In this document: positions 10,021 to 19,284 of the stretch, piece by piece
Position numbering within the stretch: position 1 is the first letter of the stretch
Layout: each line of letters starts with the position of its first letter
Assembly (NCBI GenBank): GCA_903909815.1
Contig: CAIVXG010000014.1
Coordinates: 171,027-235,026 of the forward strand
DNA from: an uncultured beta proteobacterium
GTDB lineage: Bacteria > Pseudomonadota > Gammaproteobacteria > Burkholderiales > Burkholderiaceae_C
DNA: 64,000 bases
Reading direction: 5' to 3'
Program-made: the position numbers and the translations under genes
The notes under the pieces: generated by a model
Seen by the model: only the letters and a program-made list of their open reading frames with translations
What the model was told of the DNA's origin: nothing
The model's database searches: none

Positions 10021-11529
10021 TCACCTGCAATGCTCGGTGATATAGGCCTTGATCTGCGCCACGTCTGCCGCCATGCGCTGCACGCGCTTGGGCAGGGCTT
10101 CGATCCCGACAAACCGGTCCGGTCGATCCGGCTCGCGCCCCAATGCTTCCACGATAGTGGCGGCGAACTTGATCGGCAGCGCCGTTTCCAGCACGATCAT
10201 CGCAACGCCTGGCTGCAGATGCTCGCGTGCAACCTTCAGTCCGTCGGCGGTGTGGGTGTCGATCAACACACCAAACTCCTGGAAGGTCTGTCGAATTGTT
10301 GCAAGTCGATCCGCATGGGTGCTGGTGCCGCTGGCGAAACCATAGCGCTGTGCCGCGTCCTTGAAGGCCACGTCGCCGCTCAAGTCAAACCGTCCCTGCT
10401 GGCTCAACTGTGCGCCAAACAGATCCTGCGTTTTCGCAGCATCGCGGCCCAGCAGGTCGAACACAAAGCGCTCGAAGTTGGACGCCTTGGAAATATCCAT
10501 GGAGGGGCTGGAGGTCTCGTGCGTGTCGGCGCTGGTGCGCACGCGGTAGACACCGGTGCGGAAGAACTCGTCCAGCACGTCGTTCTCGTTCGTCGCCACC
10601 ACCAGGTGCTCGATCGGCAACCCCATCATGCGCGCCACGTGGCCGGCGCAGACGTTGCCGAAGTTGCCGCTGGGCACCGCGAAACTCACCCGTGCAGGAG
10701 CATCTTTCGCCGACGGGCCGCCCCTAGGCGAAAGGGCCCCCTCGGGGCGCAGCGCAGCAGACGAAGTCGCAAGCGTGGGGGAAATCTCCGTGGCCTGAAA
10801 ATAGCCGGCGAAGTAGTACACAACTTGCGCCATCAGACGCGCCCAGTTGATGGAGTTCACGGTGCCGATTTTGTACTGGCGCTTGAACGCGAGATCGTTG
10901 GACACGGCCTTCACCATGTCCTGGCAATCGTCGAACACGCCGTCGACGGCGATGTTGTGGATGTTCTCGTCCATCAGGCTGAACATCTGCGCCTGCTGGA
11001 ACGGGCTCATGCGACCATAGGGCGAGGTCATGAAGACGCGCACGCCCTTCTTGCCGCGCATGGCGTACTCGGCCGCGCTGCCGGTATCGCCGCTGGTGGC
11101 ACCCAGGATGTTGAGCTCTTCGCCGCGGCGCGCCAGTTCGTATTCGAACAGGTTGCCCAGCAACTGCATCGCCATGTCCTTGAACGCCAGCGTCGGGCCG
11201 CTGGACAGGGCCTGGAGGTACAGGCCGGGCTGCAGTTGCTTCAGCGGAACGATCTCTCTCGAGCCGAAGACTTCTTCGGTGTAGGTCTTGCGGCAGATGG
11301 CGCGCAGGTCGGCTCCAGGAATGTCGTCGATGTAGAGCGAAAGGATTTCAAAGGCCAGGTCCGCATAGCCCGCTTCGTTGTACACCAAGCGCCAGCGCGC
11401 CAGGGTGTCGGCGTTGACGCGGGGGTAGGTCTCTGGCAGGTACAGGCCGCCGTCGGGCGCCAGGCCTTCAAGCAGGATTTCGCAAAAGCGCTTGCGCTGC
11501 GCATGGCCGCGTGTGGAGAGGTACTGCAT
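10021..11529 (-). CDS. thrC: Threonine synthase, with in-frame repeat insert
   Basis: A 502-aa PLP enzyme that converts O-phospho-L-homoserine to threonine. The PLP lysine is in GPTLAFKDMA (K117); ILGATSGDTGSAA and VPSGNFGNVCAGH are the phosphate-binding loops. It is of the long threonine synthase type, which is usually about 470-480 aa here. The excess is an insert at residues ~249-277, just before VSFAVPSGNFGN, coded by the repeat at 10707-10781. Its ATG shares one base with the hom stop (TGATG), so hom-thrC are translationally coupled. Confidence 0.96.
   Translation of the reverse strand: MQYLSTRGHAQRKRFCEILLEGLAPDGGLYLPETYPRVNADTLARWRLVYNEAGYADLAFEILSLYIDDIPGADLRAICRKTYTEEVFGSREIVPLKQLQPGLYLQALSSGPTLAFKDMAMQLLGNLFEYELARRGEELNILGATSGDTGSAAEYAMRGKKGVRVFMTSPYGRMSPFQQAQMFSLMDENIHNIAVDGVFDDCQDMVKAVSNDLAFKRQYKIGTVNSINWARLMAQVVYYFAGYFQATEISPTLATSSAALRPEGALSPRGGPSAKDAPARVSFAVPSGNFGNVCAGHVARMMGLPIEHLVVATNENDVLDEFFRTGVYRVRTSADTHETSSPSMDISKASNFERFVFDLLGRDAAKTQDLFGAQLSQQGRFDLSGDVAFKDAAQRYGFASGTSTHADRLATIRQTFQEFGVLIDTHTADGLKVAREHLQPGVAMIVLETALPIKFAATIVEALGREPDRPDRFVGIEALPKRVQRMAADVAQIKAYITEHCR
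10707..10781. repeat. 75-bp palindromic repeat copy inside thrC
   Basis: The same element as at 7748-7822, ungapped and in the same orientation and reading frame relative to its host gene. The segment at about 10750-10770 is identical between the copies. CGCCCC and GGGGCG can pair as a hairpin. Neither stop codons nor a frame change are introduced into thrC. Confidence 0.8.
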
Positions 11530-12851
11530 CAGGCCAGCTCTTCCTTGCGAATGCGCACAATCGGCGCGAGCACGGTGGGCAGCGCCTGCATCTGCGCCAA
11601 CGCCACGTTCATGTCAGCTTCGACGCAGTCGTGCGTCAGGATGATGACGTCGGTTTGCGTGGAACCTTCGCCACCGACCTCGTCCGCTTCGCGCTGCAGC
11701 ACCGCGTCGATGCTGATGTCGGCCTGGGCCAAAATGCCCGTGACCTTGGCCAGCACGCCGGCCTGATCGGCCACGCGCAGCCTCAGGTAGTAGCTGGTGA
11801 CAACCTCGCCCATGGGCAGCACCGGAGCGTCGCTCATGGCGTCGGGCTGGAACGCCAGGTGCGGTACGCGGTGTGCAGCATCTGCTGTGTGCAACCGCGT
11901 AATGTCCACCAGGTCCGCGATCACGGCGCTGGCGGTGGGCTCAGAGCCCGCGCCCTTGCCGTAGTACAGCGTCGTGCCGACGGCGTCGCCTTGCACCATG
12001 ACCGCGTTCATCGCGCCTTCGACGTTGGCGATGAGGCGCTTGGCCGGCACCAGACTGGGATGCACGCGCAGTTCGATGCCCTTGGCGGTCTGCTTGGTGA
12101 TACCCAACAGCTTGATGCGGTAGCCCAGTTGCTCGGCGTAGCGAATGTCCTGCGCCGCCAATTGGCTGATGCCTTCAACATAAGCCTTGTCAAACTGCAC
12201 CGGTATGCCAAAGGCAATGGCCGACATCAGAGTGACCTTGTGCGCTGCGTCCACGCCCTCGATGTCGAAGGTCGGATCCGCTTCGGCGTAGCCCAGCGCC
12301 TGCGCGTCTTTCAGCGCCGCCGCAAAGTCCAGCCCCTTGTCGCGCATCTCGCTAAGGATGAAGTTGGTGGTGCCGTTGATGATGCCGGCCACCCACTGAA
12401 TGCGGTTTGCAGTGAGGCCTTCGCGCAGCGCCTTGATGATGGGAATGCCGCCGGCCACCGCCGCTTCGAACGCCACCATCACGCCCTTCTTGTGGGCCGC
12501 GGCAAAGATCTCCGTGCCGTGCACCGCCAGCAACGCCTTGTTGGCGGTGACGACATGCTTGCCCGCTTCGATCGCCTCGAGCACCAGCTTGCGCGCGATG
12601 CCGTAGCCACCGATCAGCTCAATCACGATGTCGATGTCGGGGTTGGAGATGACCGCACGGGCGTCGTTCACGACCTGCGTACCCGGACCGACCAGCGACT
12701 GGGCCCGCACCACATCCAGGTCTGCCACCATGCCGATCTCGATGCCGCGACCGGCACGGCGCTTGATCTCCGGCTGATTGCGCTGCAACACGTTGAAGAC
12801 GCCGCTGCCCACGGTGCCAATGCCCAGAAGGCCTACTTGTATCGGTTTCAT
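11529..12851 (-). CDS. hom: Homoserine dehydrogenase
   Basis: A 440-aa NAD(P)-dependent enzyme reducing aspartate semialdehyde to homoserine on the threonine/methionine route. The N-terminal Rossmann motif GLLGIGTVGSG is at residues 7-17, the catalytic domain has GGIPIIKALREGL and NGTTNFIL, and a C-terminal ACT domain starts around residue 350 (YYLRLRVADQAGVLAKV), as in feedback-inhibited enzymes. The frame is open upstream through the aminotransferase, but ATG 12851 is the family start. First gene of hom-thrC. Confidence 0.96.
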   Translation of the reverse strand: MKPIQVGLLGIGTVGSGVFNVLQRNQPEIKRRAGRGIEIGMVADLDVVRAQSLVGPGTQVVNDARAVISNPDIDIVIELIGGYGIARKLVLEAIEAGKHVVTANKALLAVHGTEIFAAAHKKGVMVAFEAAVAGGIPIIKALREGLTANRIQWVAGIINGTTNFILSEMRDKGLDFAAALKDAQALGYAEADPTFDIEGVDAAHKVTLMSAIAFGIPVQFDKAYVEGISQLAAQDIRYAEQLGYRIKLLGITKQTAKGIELRVHPSLVPAKRLIANVEGAMNAVMVQGDAVGTTLYYGKGAGSEPTASAVIADLVDITRLHTADAAHRVPHLAFQPDAMSDAPVLPMGEVVTSYYLRLRVADQAGVLAKVTGILAQADISIDAVLQREADEVGGEGSTQTDVIILTHDCVEADMNVALAQMQALPTVLAPIVRIRKEELA

Positions 12852-12895
12852 GCTTGAAGATTGGAATTGAATAGTCGTCAATAAATGGATCCGCT

Positions 12896-14131
12896 TCAGG
12901 CTCGAGCTGCAGCGCAGCGCAAGCGATAGCTTTCGAGGAATCGAGCCATGCGCCCGATGGCTTCGCGCAGTTCGTCCTCGTGCGGCAGGAACACGATGCG
13001 AAAGTGGTCGGGCGAGGGCCAGTTGAAACCCGTTCCCTGCACCAGCATGACCTTGGTTTCCTCCAGCAGTTCCAGAAAGAACTGCTGGTCGTCCTCGATC
13101 GGATAGACCTTCGGGTCGAGCTTTGGGAACATGTAGAGCGCGGCCGTAGGCTTGACGCAACTCACGCCGGGAATGGCCGTGATCAGCTCGTAGGCCAGAT
13201 CGCGCTGCTTGCGCAAACGCCCGCCCTCGCCCACGAGTTCATTGATGCTCTGATAACCGCCCAGTGCGGTCTGAATCGCCCACTGTCCGGGCACATTCGC
13301 GCACAGCCGCATGTTGGACAGCATGTTCAGGCCTTCGATGTAATCGCGCGCGGCCTTCTTGTCGCCAGTCACCACCATCCAGCCCGCGCGATAGCCGCAC
13401 GAGCGATGGCTCTTGGACAGGCTGTTGAAGGTGAGTGTCAACACGTCCTCGCTCAACGACGCGATCGGTGTGTGGCGTACGCCGTCGTACAGCACCTTGT
13501 CGTAGACCTCGTCGGCGAATATCACCAGATTGTGCGCCCGCGCCAGTTTGACAATGGCCTTGAGCAGTTCGTCCGAATACAGCGCACCCGTGGGGTTATT
13601 GGGGTTGATAACCACGATGCCCTTGGTGCGCGGCGTGATCTTGGCGGCAATGTCGTTCAGGTTCGGCATCCAGCCGTTGGCTTCATCGCACAGGTAGTGC
13701 ACCGGGGTGGCGCCCGACAGGCTCACGGCTGCTGTCCACAGGGGATAGTCGGGCGCTGGCAGCAGCAACTCGTCGCCATCGTCGAGCAAGGCGTTGGTGG
13801 CCATGACGATGAGCTCGCTGGCGCCATTGCCCAGATAGATATCGTCCAGCGTCACCCCCTTGATGCCCTGCTGTTGCGTGCTGTGCATCACCGCCTTGCG
13901 CGCCGCAAAGATGCCCTTGCTGTCGGAGTAGCCGGCCGAGTTGGGCAGGTTGCGGATCATGTCCTGCTGAATTTCCTCGGGCGCGTCAAAGCCGAACACC
14001 GCCAGATTGCCGATATTGAGCTTGATGATCTTCTGGCCCTCTTCCTCCATCTGGCGCGCCCGGTCCATGATGGGGCCGCGGATGTCGTAACAAACGTTGG
14101 CTAATTTTGCGGATTTCAGAATAGGTTTCAA
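12896..14131 (-). CDS. alaA: AlaA-type pyridoxal-phosphate aminotransferase
   Basis: A 411-aa fold-type I aminotransferase close to E. coli AlaA (YfbQ), the main glutamate-pyruvate transaminase making alanine. Shared features include ENVCYDIRGP-like NVCYDIRGP at the start, DYPLWTAAVSLS, INPNNPTGA, and the PLP lysine K240 in SLSKSHR. The start codon is TTG at 14131, chosen because MKPILKSAKLANVCYDIRGP aligns with AlaA; a GGAGGG lies 3-4 nt upstream, which is close. hom follows 44 bp downstream, so co-transcription is possible. Confidence 0.9.
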   Translation of the reverse strand: MKPILKSAKLANVCYDIRGPIMDRARQMEEEGQKIIKLNIGNLAVFGFDAPEEIQQDMIRNLPNSAGYSDSKGIFAARKAVMHSTQQQGIKGVTLDDIYLGNGASELIVMATNALLDDGDELLLPAPDYPLWTAAVSLSGATPVHYLCDEANGWMPNLNDIAAKITPRTKGIVVINPNNPTGALYSDELLKAIVKLARAHNLVIFADEVYDKVLYDGVRHTPIASLSEDVLTLTFNSLSKSHRSCGYRAGWMVVTGDKKAARDYIEGLNMLSNMRLCANVPGQWAIQTALGGYQSINELVGEGGRLRKQRDLAYELITAIPGVSCVKPTAALYMFPKLDPKVYPIEDDQQFFLELLEETKVMLVQGTGFNWPSPDHFRIVFLPHEDELREAIGRMARFLESYRLRCAAARA

Positions 14132-14276
14132 AGTCCCTCCAAGCGCGTTCTGCGGGTGAAAACCTATAATTGGACCACACTTCCACCGTGGCAGTGCGTG
14201 CAGCGCGGCAATTCTCTAGCGAGCTTGCGCACCTGCCGCAGCTGCTTCCATTTTTCACATACACAAGCCCCTACTC

Positions 14277-14651
14277 ATGAAACTGCATGCCGAAAAGTTG
14301 GATGGCCTGATCATCAGCGGTCACGGCGCCGGATGGATCGCAGTCAACGGAGAAAAGAAGCACAACTCGATCGTGATCAGTTCGCGTGGCGTTTGTCTGG
14401 ACTGGCCATGCCAGCGTTTTGACGATTTGAGCGCAGCCAATTTCGCCCACCTTGCCGCGCTGCGGCCGGAGTTGGTGATTTTCGGCAGTGGTGCCAGCCT
14501 GCGCTTTGTGCCGCCCCAATGGCTGCAAGGGCTGATGGAGCACCGCATTGGGCTGGAAACCATGGACACCGCAGCCGCTTGCCGCACCTACAACATCCTT
14601 GCCGCCGAGGGGCGCCATGTGGTGGCGGCGCTGCTATTGGAGTCAGCTTAG
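14277..14651 (+). CDS. Mth938-like domain protein
   Basis: A 124-aa protein of the Mth938/DUF498 family: the N-terminal strand pair around GHGAGWIAVNGEKKHNSIVIS, then ELVIFGSGASLRF and the C-terminal MDTAAACRTYNILAAEGR. Related proteins occur with respiratory complex I assembly factors in eukaryotes (NDUFAF3), but the bacterial role is not established. It is divergent from the aminotransferase gene; bcp follows 127 bp downstream. Confidence 0.85.
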   Translation: MKLHAEKLDGLIISGHGAGWIAVNGEKKHNSIVISSRGVCLDWPCQRFDDLSAANFAHLAALRPELVIFGSGASLRFVPPQWLQGLMEHRIGLETMDTAAACRTYNILAAEGRHVVAALLLESA

Positions 14652-14778
14652 CCAGTTTGCGAACCGTCTTTCATTTGCGGGTAAAATCGGCGGTTGCGGT
14701 TTCAGGCAAAAAAGACCCATCAGTCCAAATGCCTCGACCATCCAACGAGCACATCCTGTCACAAAAGATTGAAGAAAT

Positions 14779-15264
14779 ATGGCGATCGTTGTCAACAAAC
14801 CCCTCCCTGAATTTGAAGCCAACGCCACCAGTGGCGTCAAGGTTTCCAACATTTCCCACCTCGGTACGCCGTTCATTTTGTACTTCTACCCGAAGGACAA
14901 CACACCAGGCTGCACCACCGAGGCGATGCAGTTCCGCGACAAGTTCAAGGACTTCGTCAAGGCCGGCGCGATCGTTTTTGGTGTGTCGCGCGACAACATG
15001 AAATCACACGACGAATTCAAGGCCAAGCTGGAGCTTCAGTTTGAACTGATCGCCGACACCGAAGAAAAGATGTGCCACATGTTCGGCGTCGTCAAGAACA
15101 AGATCATGTATGGCAAGAAGGTCAAGGGGATCGAGCGCAGCACCTTTCTGATCGGTGCCGACGGCCTGGTCAAGCAGGAATGGCGCGGCCTCAAAGTACC
15201 GGGTCATGTGGAAGAAGTGCTCAAGGCGGTCAAGGCGCTGAAAAAGACCCCTGTCCTGGTCTGA
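14779..15264 (+). CDS. bcp: Thioredoxin-dependent peroxiredoxin, Bcp/PrxQ type, lacking the usual resolving Cys
   Basis: A 161-aa cytosolic peroxidase that reduces H2O2 and organic peroxides. The peroxidatic cysteine is C45 in NTPGCTTEAM. In E. coli Bcp the resolving Cys is five residues later (C50); here that position is Met. The only other Cys is C99 (EKMCHMFGV), at the place of E. coli C99. It may therefore work as a 1-Cys enzyme, or use C99. ATG at 14779 is the family start. A strong terminator follows at 15344-15371. Confidence 0.95.
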   Translation: MAIVVNKPLPEFEANATSGVKVSNISHLGTPFILYFYPKDNTPGCTTEAMQFRDKFKDFVKAGAIVFGVSRDNMKSHDEFKAKLELQFELIADTEEKMCHMFGVVKNKIMYGKKVKGIERSTFLIGADGLVKQEWRGLKVPGHVEEVLKAVKALKKTPVLV

Positions 15265-15343
15265 TCAAGCGCCGGAGCAGCGTCACCGGTACCGTGCATA
15301 ATGGTCACATGACGGTGTGGCCTGCACTGCACGAGCCAATAGA

Positions 15344-15371
15344 GCCGCCCAGGTCAAAGGGCGGCTTTTTT
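15344..15371 (+). terminator. Intrinsic terminator after bcp
   Basis: GCCGCCC, an 8-nt loop, GGGCGGC, then six T residues. It lies 80 bp past the bcp stop and before the PhoH-type gene, whose transcription should therefore start independently or read through. Confidence 0.85.
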
Positions 15372-15403
15372 GTTTTCTGAACCCTGATTGAATTCCAAGT
15401 TCC

Positions 15404-17083
15404 ATGCCCCTGCCACCTGCCCCCACCAAACGCGCCAGTCTGCTGTCTCAGCACAGCTTGGAGGCGCTGGCGCCCGAAACACCTGAGTTGCGAAACGCGC
15501 GGGCAGACGCCAAGCCCTTGCGGCAAGTTCGCCCGCAAGCAGCGCCAACAGCGCGGGCTCAGCCGGATCGCACAGAAACACCGACCGCACGGGTGCAACA
15601 CCAGGCGCTCGCCGCCGAACCCGTAGCGATTGCGCAGCGCAAGAAGGCGCCGGTGCCCAGCACCAACACGGGCACGCGCAAGAAGCCCAGCACCGGCCCG
15701 GCCAAGCTGTTTGTGCTCGATACCAATGTGCTGCTGCACGACCCGATGTGCCTGTTCCGCTTTGAGGAACACGACATCTTCCTGCCCATGATCGTGCTGG
15801 AAGAACTGGATGGCCACAAGAAGGGAATGACCGAAGTGGCGCGCAATGCGCGCCAGACCAGCCGCACGCTGGACGCTCTGGCATCGGCGCAGAATGGGGA
15901 CATCGTCGCGGGGCTGAAACTGGACCATACCGGCCACAGCCAAGCCCGGGGCAAGCTGTTCTTTCAGACCCAACCCCTCAACTACACACTGCCGCTGAGC
16001 CTGCCCCAGGGCAAGGCCGACAACCAGATCCTGGGCGTGGTCGCGGCGCTACGCCAGCAGCAGACCCCGCGCGATGTGGTGCTGGTGTCCAAGGACATCA
16101 ACATGCGCGTCAAGGCGCGCGCGCTGGGGCTGCCCACCGAGGACTACCAGAACGACAAGACGCTCGAAGACGGCGACCTGCTGTACTGCGGCTGGCTCGC
16201 TCTACCCAGCGACTTCTGGAGCGTCAACGGCAACGCAGTGGAGAGTTGGCAGCAGGGCGTGCACACCTTCTATCGCATTGCGGGCCCGATCGTTCCGAGC
16301 ATGATGATCAATCAGTTCGTCTATTTCGAGGCGCCGGGTGAGCCCAGCCTGTACGCCCGGGTGACGGAGATTCGCGGCAAGACGGCGGTGCTGAAGACAC
16401 TCAAGGACTACGCGCATTTGAAGCATGCGGTCTGGGGCATCGCAGCACGCAACCGCGAACAGAATTTCGCGCTGAACCTGCTCATGGACCCGGAGGTCGA
16501 CTTCGTCACGCTTACCGGAACAGCCGGCAGCGGCAAGACCCTGATGGCCCTGGCCGCAGGCCTGACGCAAGTGCTGGACGACCGGCGCTACACCGAAATC
16601 ATCATGACCCGTGCCACGGTCTCGGTCGGCGACGACATCGGCTTTCTTCCTGGCACTGAGGAAGAAAAAATGGGCCCCTGGATGGGCGCGCTGGACGACA
16701 ACCTGGAGGCACTGGCCAAGACCGAAACCAACGCCGGCGAATGGGGGCGCGCAGCCACGAACGATCTGATCCGATCGCGCGTCAAGGTCAAGAGCATGAA
16801 CTTCATGCGTGGACGCACCTTTCTGAACAAGTACCTCATCATCGACGAGGCGCAGAATCTGACGCCCAAGCAGATGAAGACCTTGATCACGCGCGCCGGC
16901 CCCGGCACCAAGATCATTTGCATGGGCAACCTGGCGCAGATCGATACGCCCTACCTGACCGAAGGCTCGTCCGGCCTGACCTTCGCCGTGGACAAGTTCA
17001 AGGGCTGGCCACACGGCGGCCACATTACGCTGGCACGTGGCGAGCGCTCGCGACTCGCTGATTTCGCCAGCGAAGTTCTCTAA
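15404..17083 (+). CDS. PIN domain-PhoH family ATPase
   Basis: A 559-aa two-domain protein. Residues ~1-98 are low-complexity, basic and Pro/Ala-rich. A PIN ribonuclease domain starts at FVLDTNVLLHDP (~104) with the acidic residues of DTN and EELDGHKK. The C-terminal half is a PhoH ATPase with Walker A GTAGSGKT (~370) and Walker B YLIIDEAQNLTPKQMK. Fused PIN-PhoH proteins are thought to be coupled RNA helicase/nucleases; the substrate is not known. It converges with dnaB. The promoter must lie in the 30 bp after the bcp terminator or upstream of it. Confidence 0.92.
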   Translation: MPLPPAPTKRASLLSQHSLEALAPETPELRNARADAKPLRQVRPQAAPTARAQPDRTETPTARVQHQALAAEPVAIAQRKKAPVPSTNTGTRKKPSTGPAKLFVLDTNVLLHDPMCLFRFEEHDIFLPMIVLEELDGHKKGMTEVARNARQTSRTLDALASAQNGDIVAGLKLDHTGHSQARGKLFFQTQPLNYTLPLSLPQGKADNQILGVVAALRQQQTPRDVVLVSKDINMRVKARALGLPTEDYQNDKTLEDGDLLYCGWLALPSDFWSVNGNAVESWQQGVHTFYRIAGPIVPSMMINQFVYFEAPGEPSLYARVTEIRGKTAVLKTLKDYAHLKHAVWGIAARNREQNFALNLLMDPEVDFVTLTGTAGSGKTLMALAAGLTQVLDDRRYTEIIMTRATVSVGDDIGFLPGTEEEKMGPWMGALDDNLEALAKTETNAGEWGRAATNDLIRSRVKVKSMNFMRGRTFLNKYLIIDEAQNLTPKQMKTLITRAGPGTKIICMGNLAQIDTPYLTEGSSGLTFAVDKFKGWPHGGHITLARGERSRLADFASEVL

Positions 17084-17098
17084 TTCCTTGAGTTTTGT

Positions 17099-17128
17099 AG
17101 GTTGGGTTAGGTTTCGCTAACCCGACCT
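17099..17128. repeat. Inverted repeat, TAACCCGAC family
   Basis: AGGTTGGGTTA and TAACCCGACCT pair with one G-T mismatch around an 8-nt loop. It sits between the convergent PhoH and dnaB genes and shares GGGTTA...TAACCCGAC with the trxA terminator stem at 34688-34718. No T-run follows, so it is a repeat that may slow transcription rather than a standard terminator. Nothing else is visible in 17084-17228. Confidence 0.5.
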
Positions 17129-17228
17129 GCACGCCTGGCCTGTCCCATAAGACCAGCCAACTTCCAGCGAAATGTTGAGGACCGAGCAACGTTCGCTGCG
17201 CGCAATTCTTGGTCCGTCCCACAAAGTA

Positions 17229-18635
17229 TCAGAAGTCCCCGCCGCCGCCTCCATGTGCGAGGCTCTCGAAGCGGGTGAGGTTCTTGATAAAGGCAAGCTT
17301 GACGGTGCCGGTGGGGCCGTTGCGCTGCTTGCCGATGATGATCTCGGTCACACCGGGCTCCTTGCTATCCTTGTTGTAGTAGTCGTCGCGGTAGATGAAC
17401 ATGATGACGTCGGCATCCTGCTCGATCGCACCGGACTCACGCAGGTCGCTCATCATGGGCCTCTTGTCGGTGCGCGTTTCCACGCTGCGGTTGAGCTGCG
17501 ACAACGCAATCACCGGGCATTGCAATTCCTTGGCCAGCATCTTCAGTCCACGGGAAATTTCGCCTAACTCGGTGGCCCGATTTTCGCCGTCGGCGCTGGA
17601 GCCGCTCATGAGTTGCAAATAATCCACGACGATCAGACCGAGCTTGCCGCATTGGCGCGCCAGGCGCCGCGCGTTAGCGCGCAGTTCACTTGTCGTCAAG
17701 CCGGGGGTTTCATCGATATGCAATGAGACGTTGCGCAGCTTCTCGATGGCCTCCGTCAGGCGTGGCCATTCTTCATCGGTGAGCTTGCCGGTGCGCAAAT
17801 GCGTCTGATCGATGCGGCCGATGGAACCTACGATACGCACCGCCAACTGCGATGCACCCATTTCCATGGAAAACACCGCTACCGGCAGGCCTTCGTTCAG
17901 CGCCACGTGTTCCGCAATATTGATCGCCAGCGCGGTCTTGCCCATGGACGGCCGCGCCGCCAGCACCACCATGTCGCCAGCCTGAAACCCCGATGTCATT
18001 CGGTCCAGGTCGTAAAAGCCGGTGGGCACACCCGTGATGTCCATCGGGTTGTCGGCCATCTCCTGCACCCGGTCCAGCAACTCGACCACCAGCGTGTCCA
18101 TGCCCTGAAAGCCCTGCTTCATGCGCGAGCCTTCCTCCCCGATGTTGAAGATCTTCTGCTCGGCCTCGTCCAGGATCTTGGCCACCGGCTTGCCCTGGGG
18201 GTTGAAGGCGTTGGTGGCAATCTCGTCGCTGGCGCTCACGAGTTTTCGCAGGATCGAGCGCTCGCGCACGATCTCGGCGTAGCGGCGGATATTGCTGGCG
18301 CTGGGAACGTACTGCGCCAGTGAATTCAGATACGCCAGGCCGCCCACTTCCTCGGCTTTGCCCAGGCTTTGCAATTGTTCGAATACGGTGATGACGTCGG
18401 CCGGCTTGGATGCGTTCACCAGCGTACTGATGGCGCCATAAACGACGCGGTGCTCGTAGCGGTAAAAGTCGCGGTCCACCAGCAGGTCACCGACGCGGTC
18501 CCAAGCCTGGTTGTCCAACAGCAGGCCGCCGAGCACGCTCGACTCCGCCTCCACCGAGTGCGGAGGAATGCGCAATTGCGCCACCTGGCGGTCAGGCGTG
18601 AAGTGGTCTTCAGAGGCTGAAAATACGGCAGACAT
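17229..18635 (-). CDS. dnaB: Replicative DNA helicase DnaB
   Basis: A 468-aa hexameric 5'-3' helicase that opens the fork and recruits primase. The N-terminal domain starts PHSVEAESSVLGGLLLD (~25-41); the RecA-type domain has Walker A ARPSMGKTA (~227-235), then VFSMEMG and VDYLQLM (Walker B), and the arginine finger region near the C-terminus. Normal full length, with no intein. ATG 18635. It lies downstream of the rpsF-priB-rpsR-rplI operon but behind that operon's terminator, so it needs its own promoter in 18636-18755. Confidence 0.97.
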   Translation of the reverse strand: MSAVFSASEDHFTPDRQVAQLRIPPHSVEAESSVLGGLLLDNQAWDRVGDLLVDRDFYRYEHRVVYGAISTLVNASKPADVITVFEQLQSLGKAEEVGGLAYLNSLAQYVPSASNIRRYAEIVRERSILRKLVSASDEIATNAFNPQGKPVAKILDEAEQKIFNIGEEGSRMKQGFQGMDTLVVELLDRVQEMADNPMDITGVPTGFYDLDRMTSGFQAGDMVVLAARPSMGKTALAINIAEHVALNEGLPVAVFSMEMGASQLAVRIVGSIGRIDQTHLRTGKLTDEEWPRLTEAIEKLRNVSLHIDETPGLTTSELRANARRLARQCGKLGLIVVDYLQLMSGSSADGENRATELGEISRGLKMLAKELQCPVIALSQLNRSVETRTDKRPMMSDLRESGAIEQDADVIMFIYRDDYYNKDSKEPGVTEIIIGKQRNGPTGTVKLAFIKNLTRFESLAHGGGGGDF

Positions 18636-18755
18636 GGAAATTCCTTGAGGCCGTCGATGCTACGCCGCGAACAGGGGCGCGTCCAGGGAAAGCCTGGGTA
18701 CAAGTCCTGTACAACTTGTGTATACGAATTATCAACACCGAAGGAATCCGATTTG

Positions 18756-18794
18756 AAAAAGCAACGGGCCGCCAGCATCGAATGCTGACGGCCC
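18756..18794 (-). terminator. Intrinsic terminator of the rpsF-rplI operon
   Basis: On the minus strand GGGCCGTCAGCAT and ATGCTGGCGGCCC form a 13-bp stem (one T-G pair) with a 3-nt TCG loop, followed by GTTGCTTTTT. It starts 27 bp after the rplI stop and separates the ribosomal operon from dnaB. Confidence 0.85.
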
Positions 18795-18820
18795 GCTGGG
18801 GGTCGCTCGAAAAGTACGAC

Positions 18821-19273
18821 TTAGGCGGTTTCGCCGTACACCGAGACGGTGATTTCAACCACCACGTCGGTATGCAAAGCCACGTTGACCTTGCTGTCAC
18901 CGACGAGTTTGATCGGGCCGTTGGGCATGCGCACCTGGGCCTTGACCACGCCGTAGCCCTGCTTATTCAGTTCCTCAGCGATGTCGAAATTCGTAACGGA
19001 GCCAAACAGGCGCCCGTCCACGCCTGCTTTTTGCGTCAGCTTGATGGTAGCGCCAGCGAGCTTCTCGCCTTGAGCTTGCGACTCGGCCAATTTGGCGGCA
19101 GCGGCCTTCTCCAATTCGGCGCGCTTGGCTTCAAACTCCTGCTTCGCCGTATCGGTCGCGCGACGAGCACGACCGGCGGGAATCAGGTAGTTACGGGCAT
19201 AACCATCTTTGACCCGGACGATTTCGCCCAGATTGCCGAGGTTGACGATTTTGTCGAGCAGAATGATTTGCAT
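18821..19273 (-). CDS. rplI: 50S ribosomal protein L9
   Basis: A 150-aa two-domain ribosomal protein. The N-terminal domain [21 protein letters not shown] and [13 protein letters not shown] is followed by the long connecting helix (~42-75) and the C-terminal rRNA-binding domain. Last gene of the rpsF-priB-rpsR-rplI operon, 11 bp after rpsR, with a terminator directly downstream. Confidence 0.98.
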   Translation of the reverse strand: MQIILLDKIVNLGNLGEIVRVKDGYARNYLIPAGRARRATDTAKQEFEAKRAELEKAAAAKLAESQAQGEKLAGATIKLTQKAGVDGRLFGSVTNFDIAEELNKQGYGVVKAQVRMPNGPIKLVGDSKVNVALHTDVVVEITVSVYGETA

Positions 19274-19284
19274 ATGTGTGCTCC

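Noticed and set aside
9964..11766. 600-aa plus-strand frame opposite thrC
   Set aside because: It is the reverse shadow of thrC and hom. The peptide is Arg/His/Gln-rich without motifs, while the minus strand has clear enzymes.
14165..14170. TATAAT between alaA and the Mth938 gene
   Set aside because: No acceptable -35 at 16-18 bp in the plus direction, so it was not listed as a promoter.
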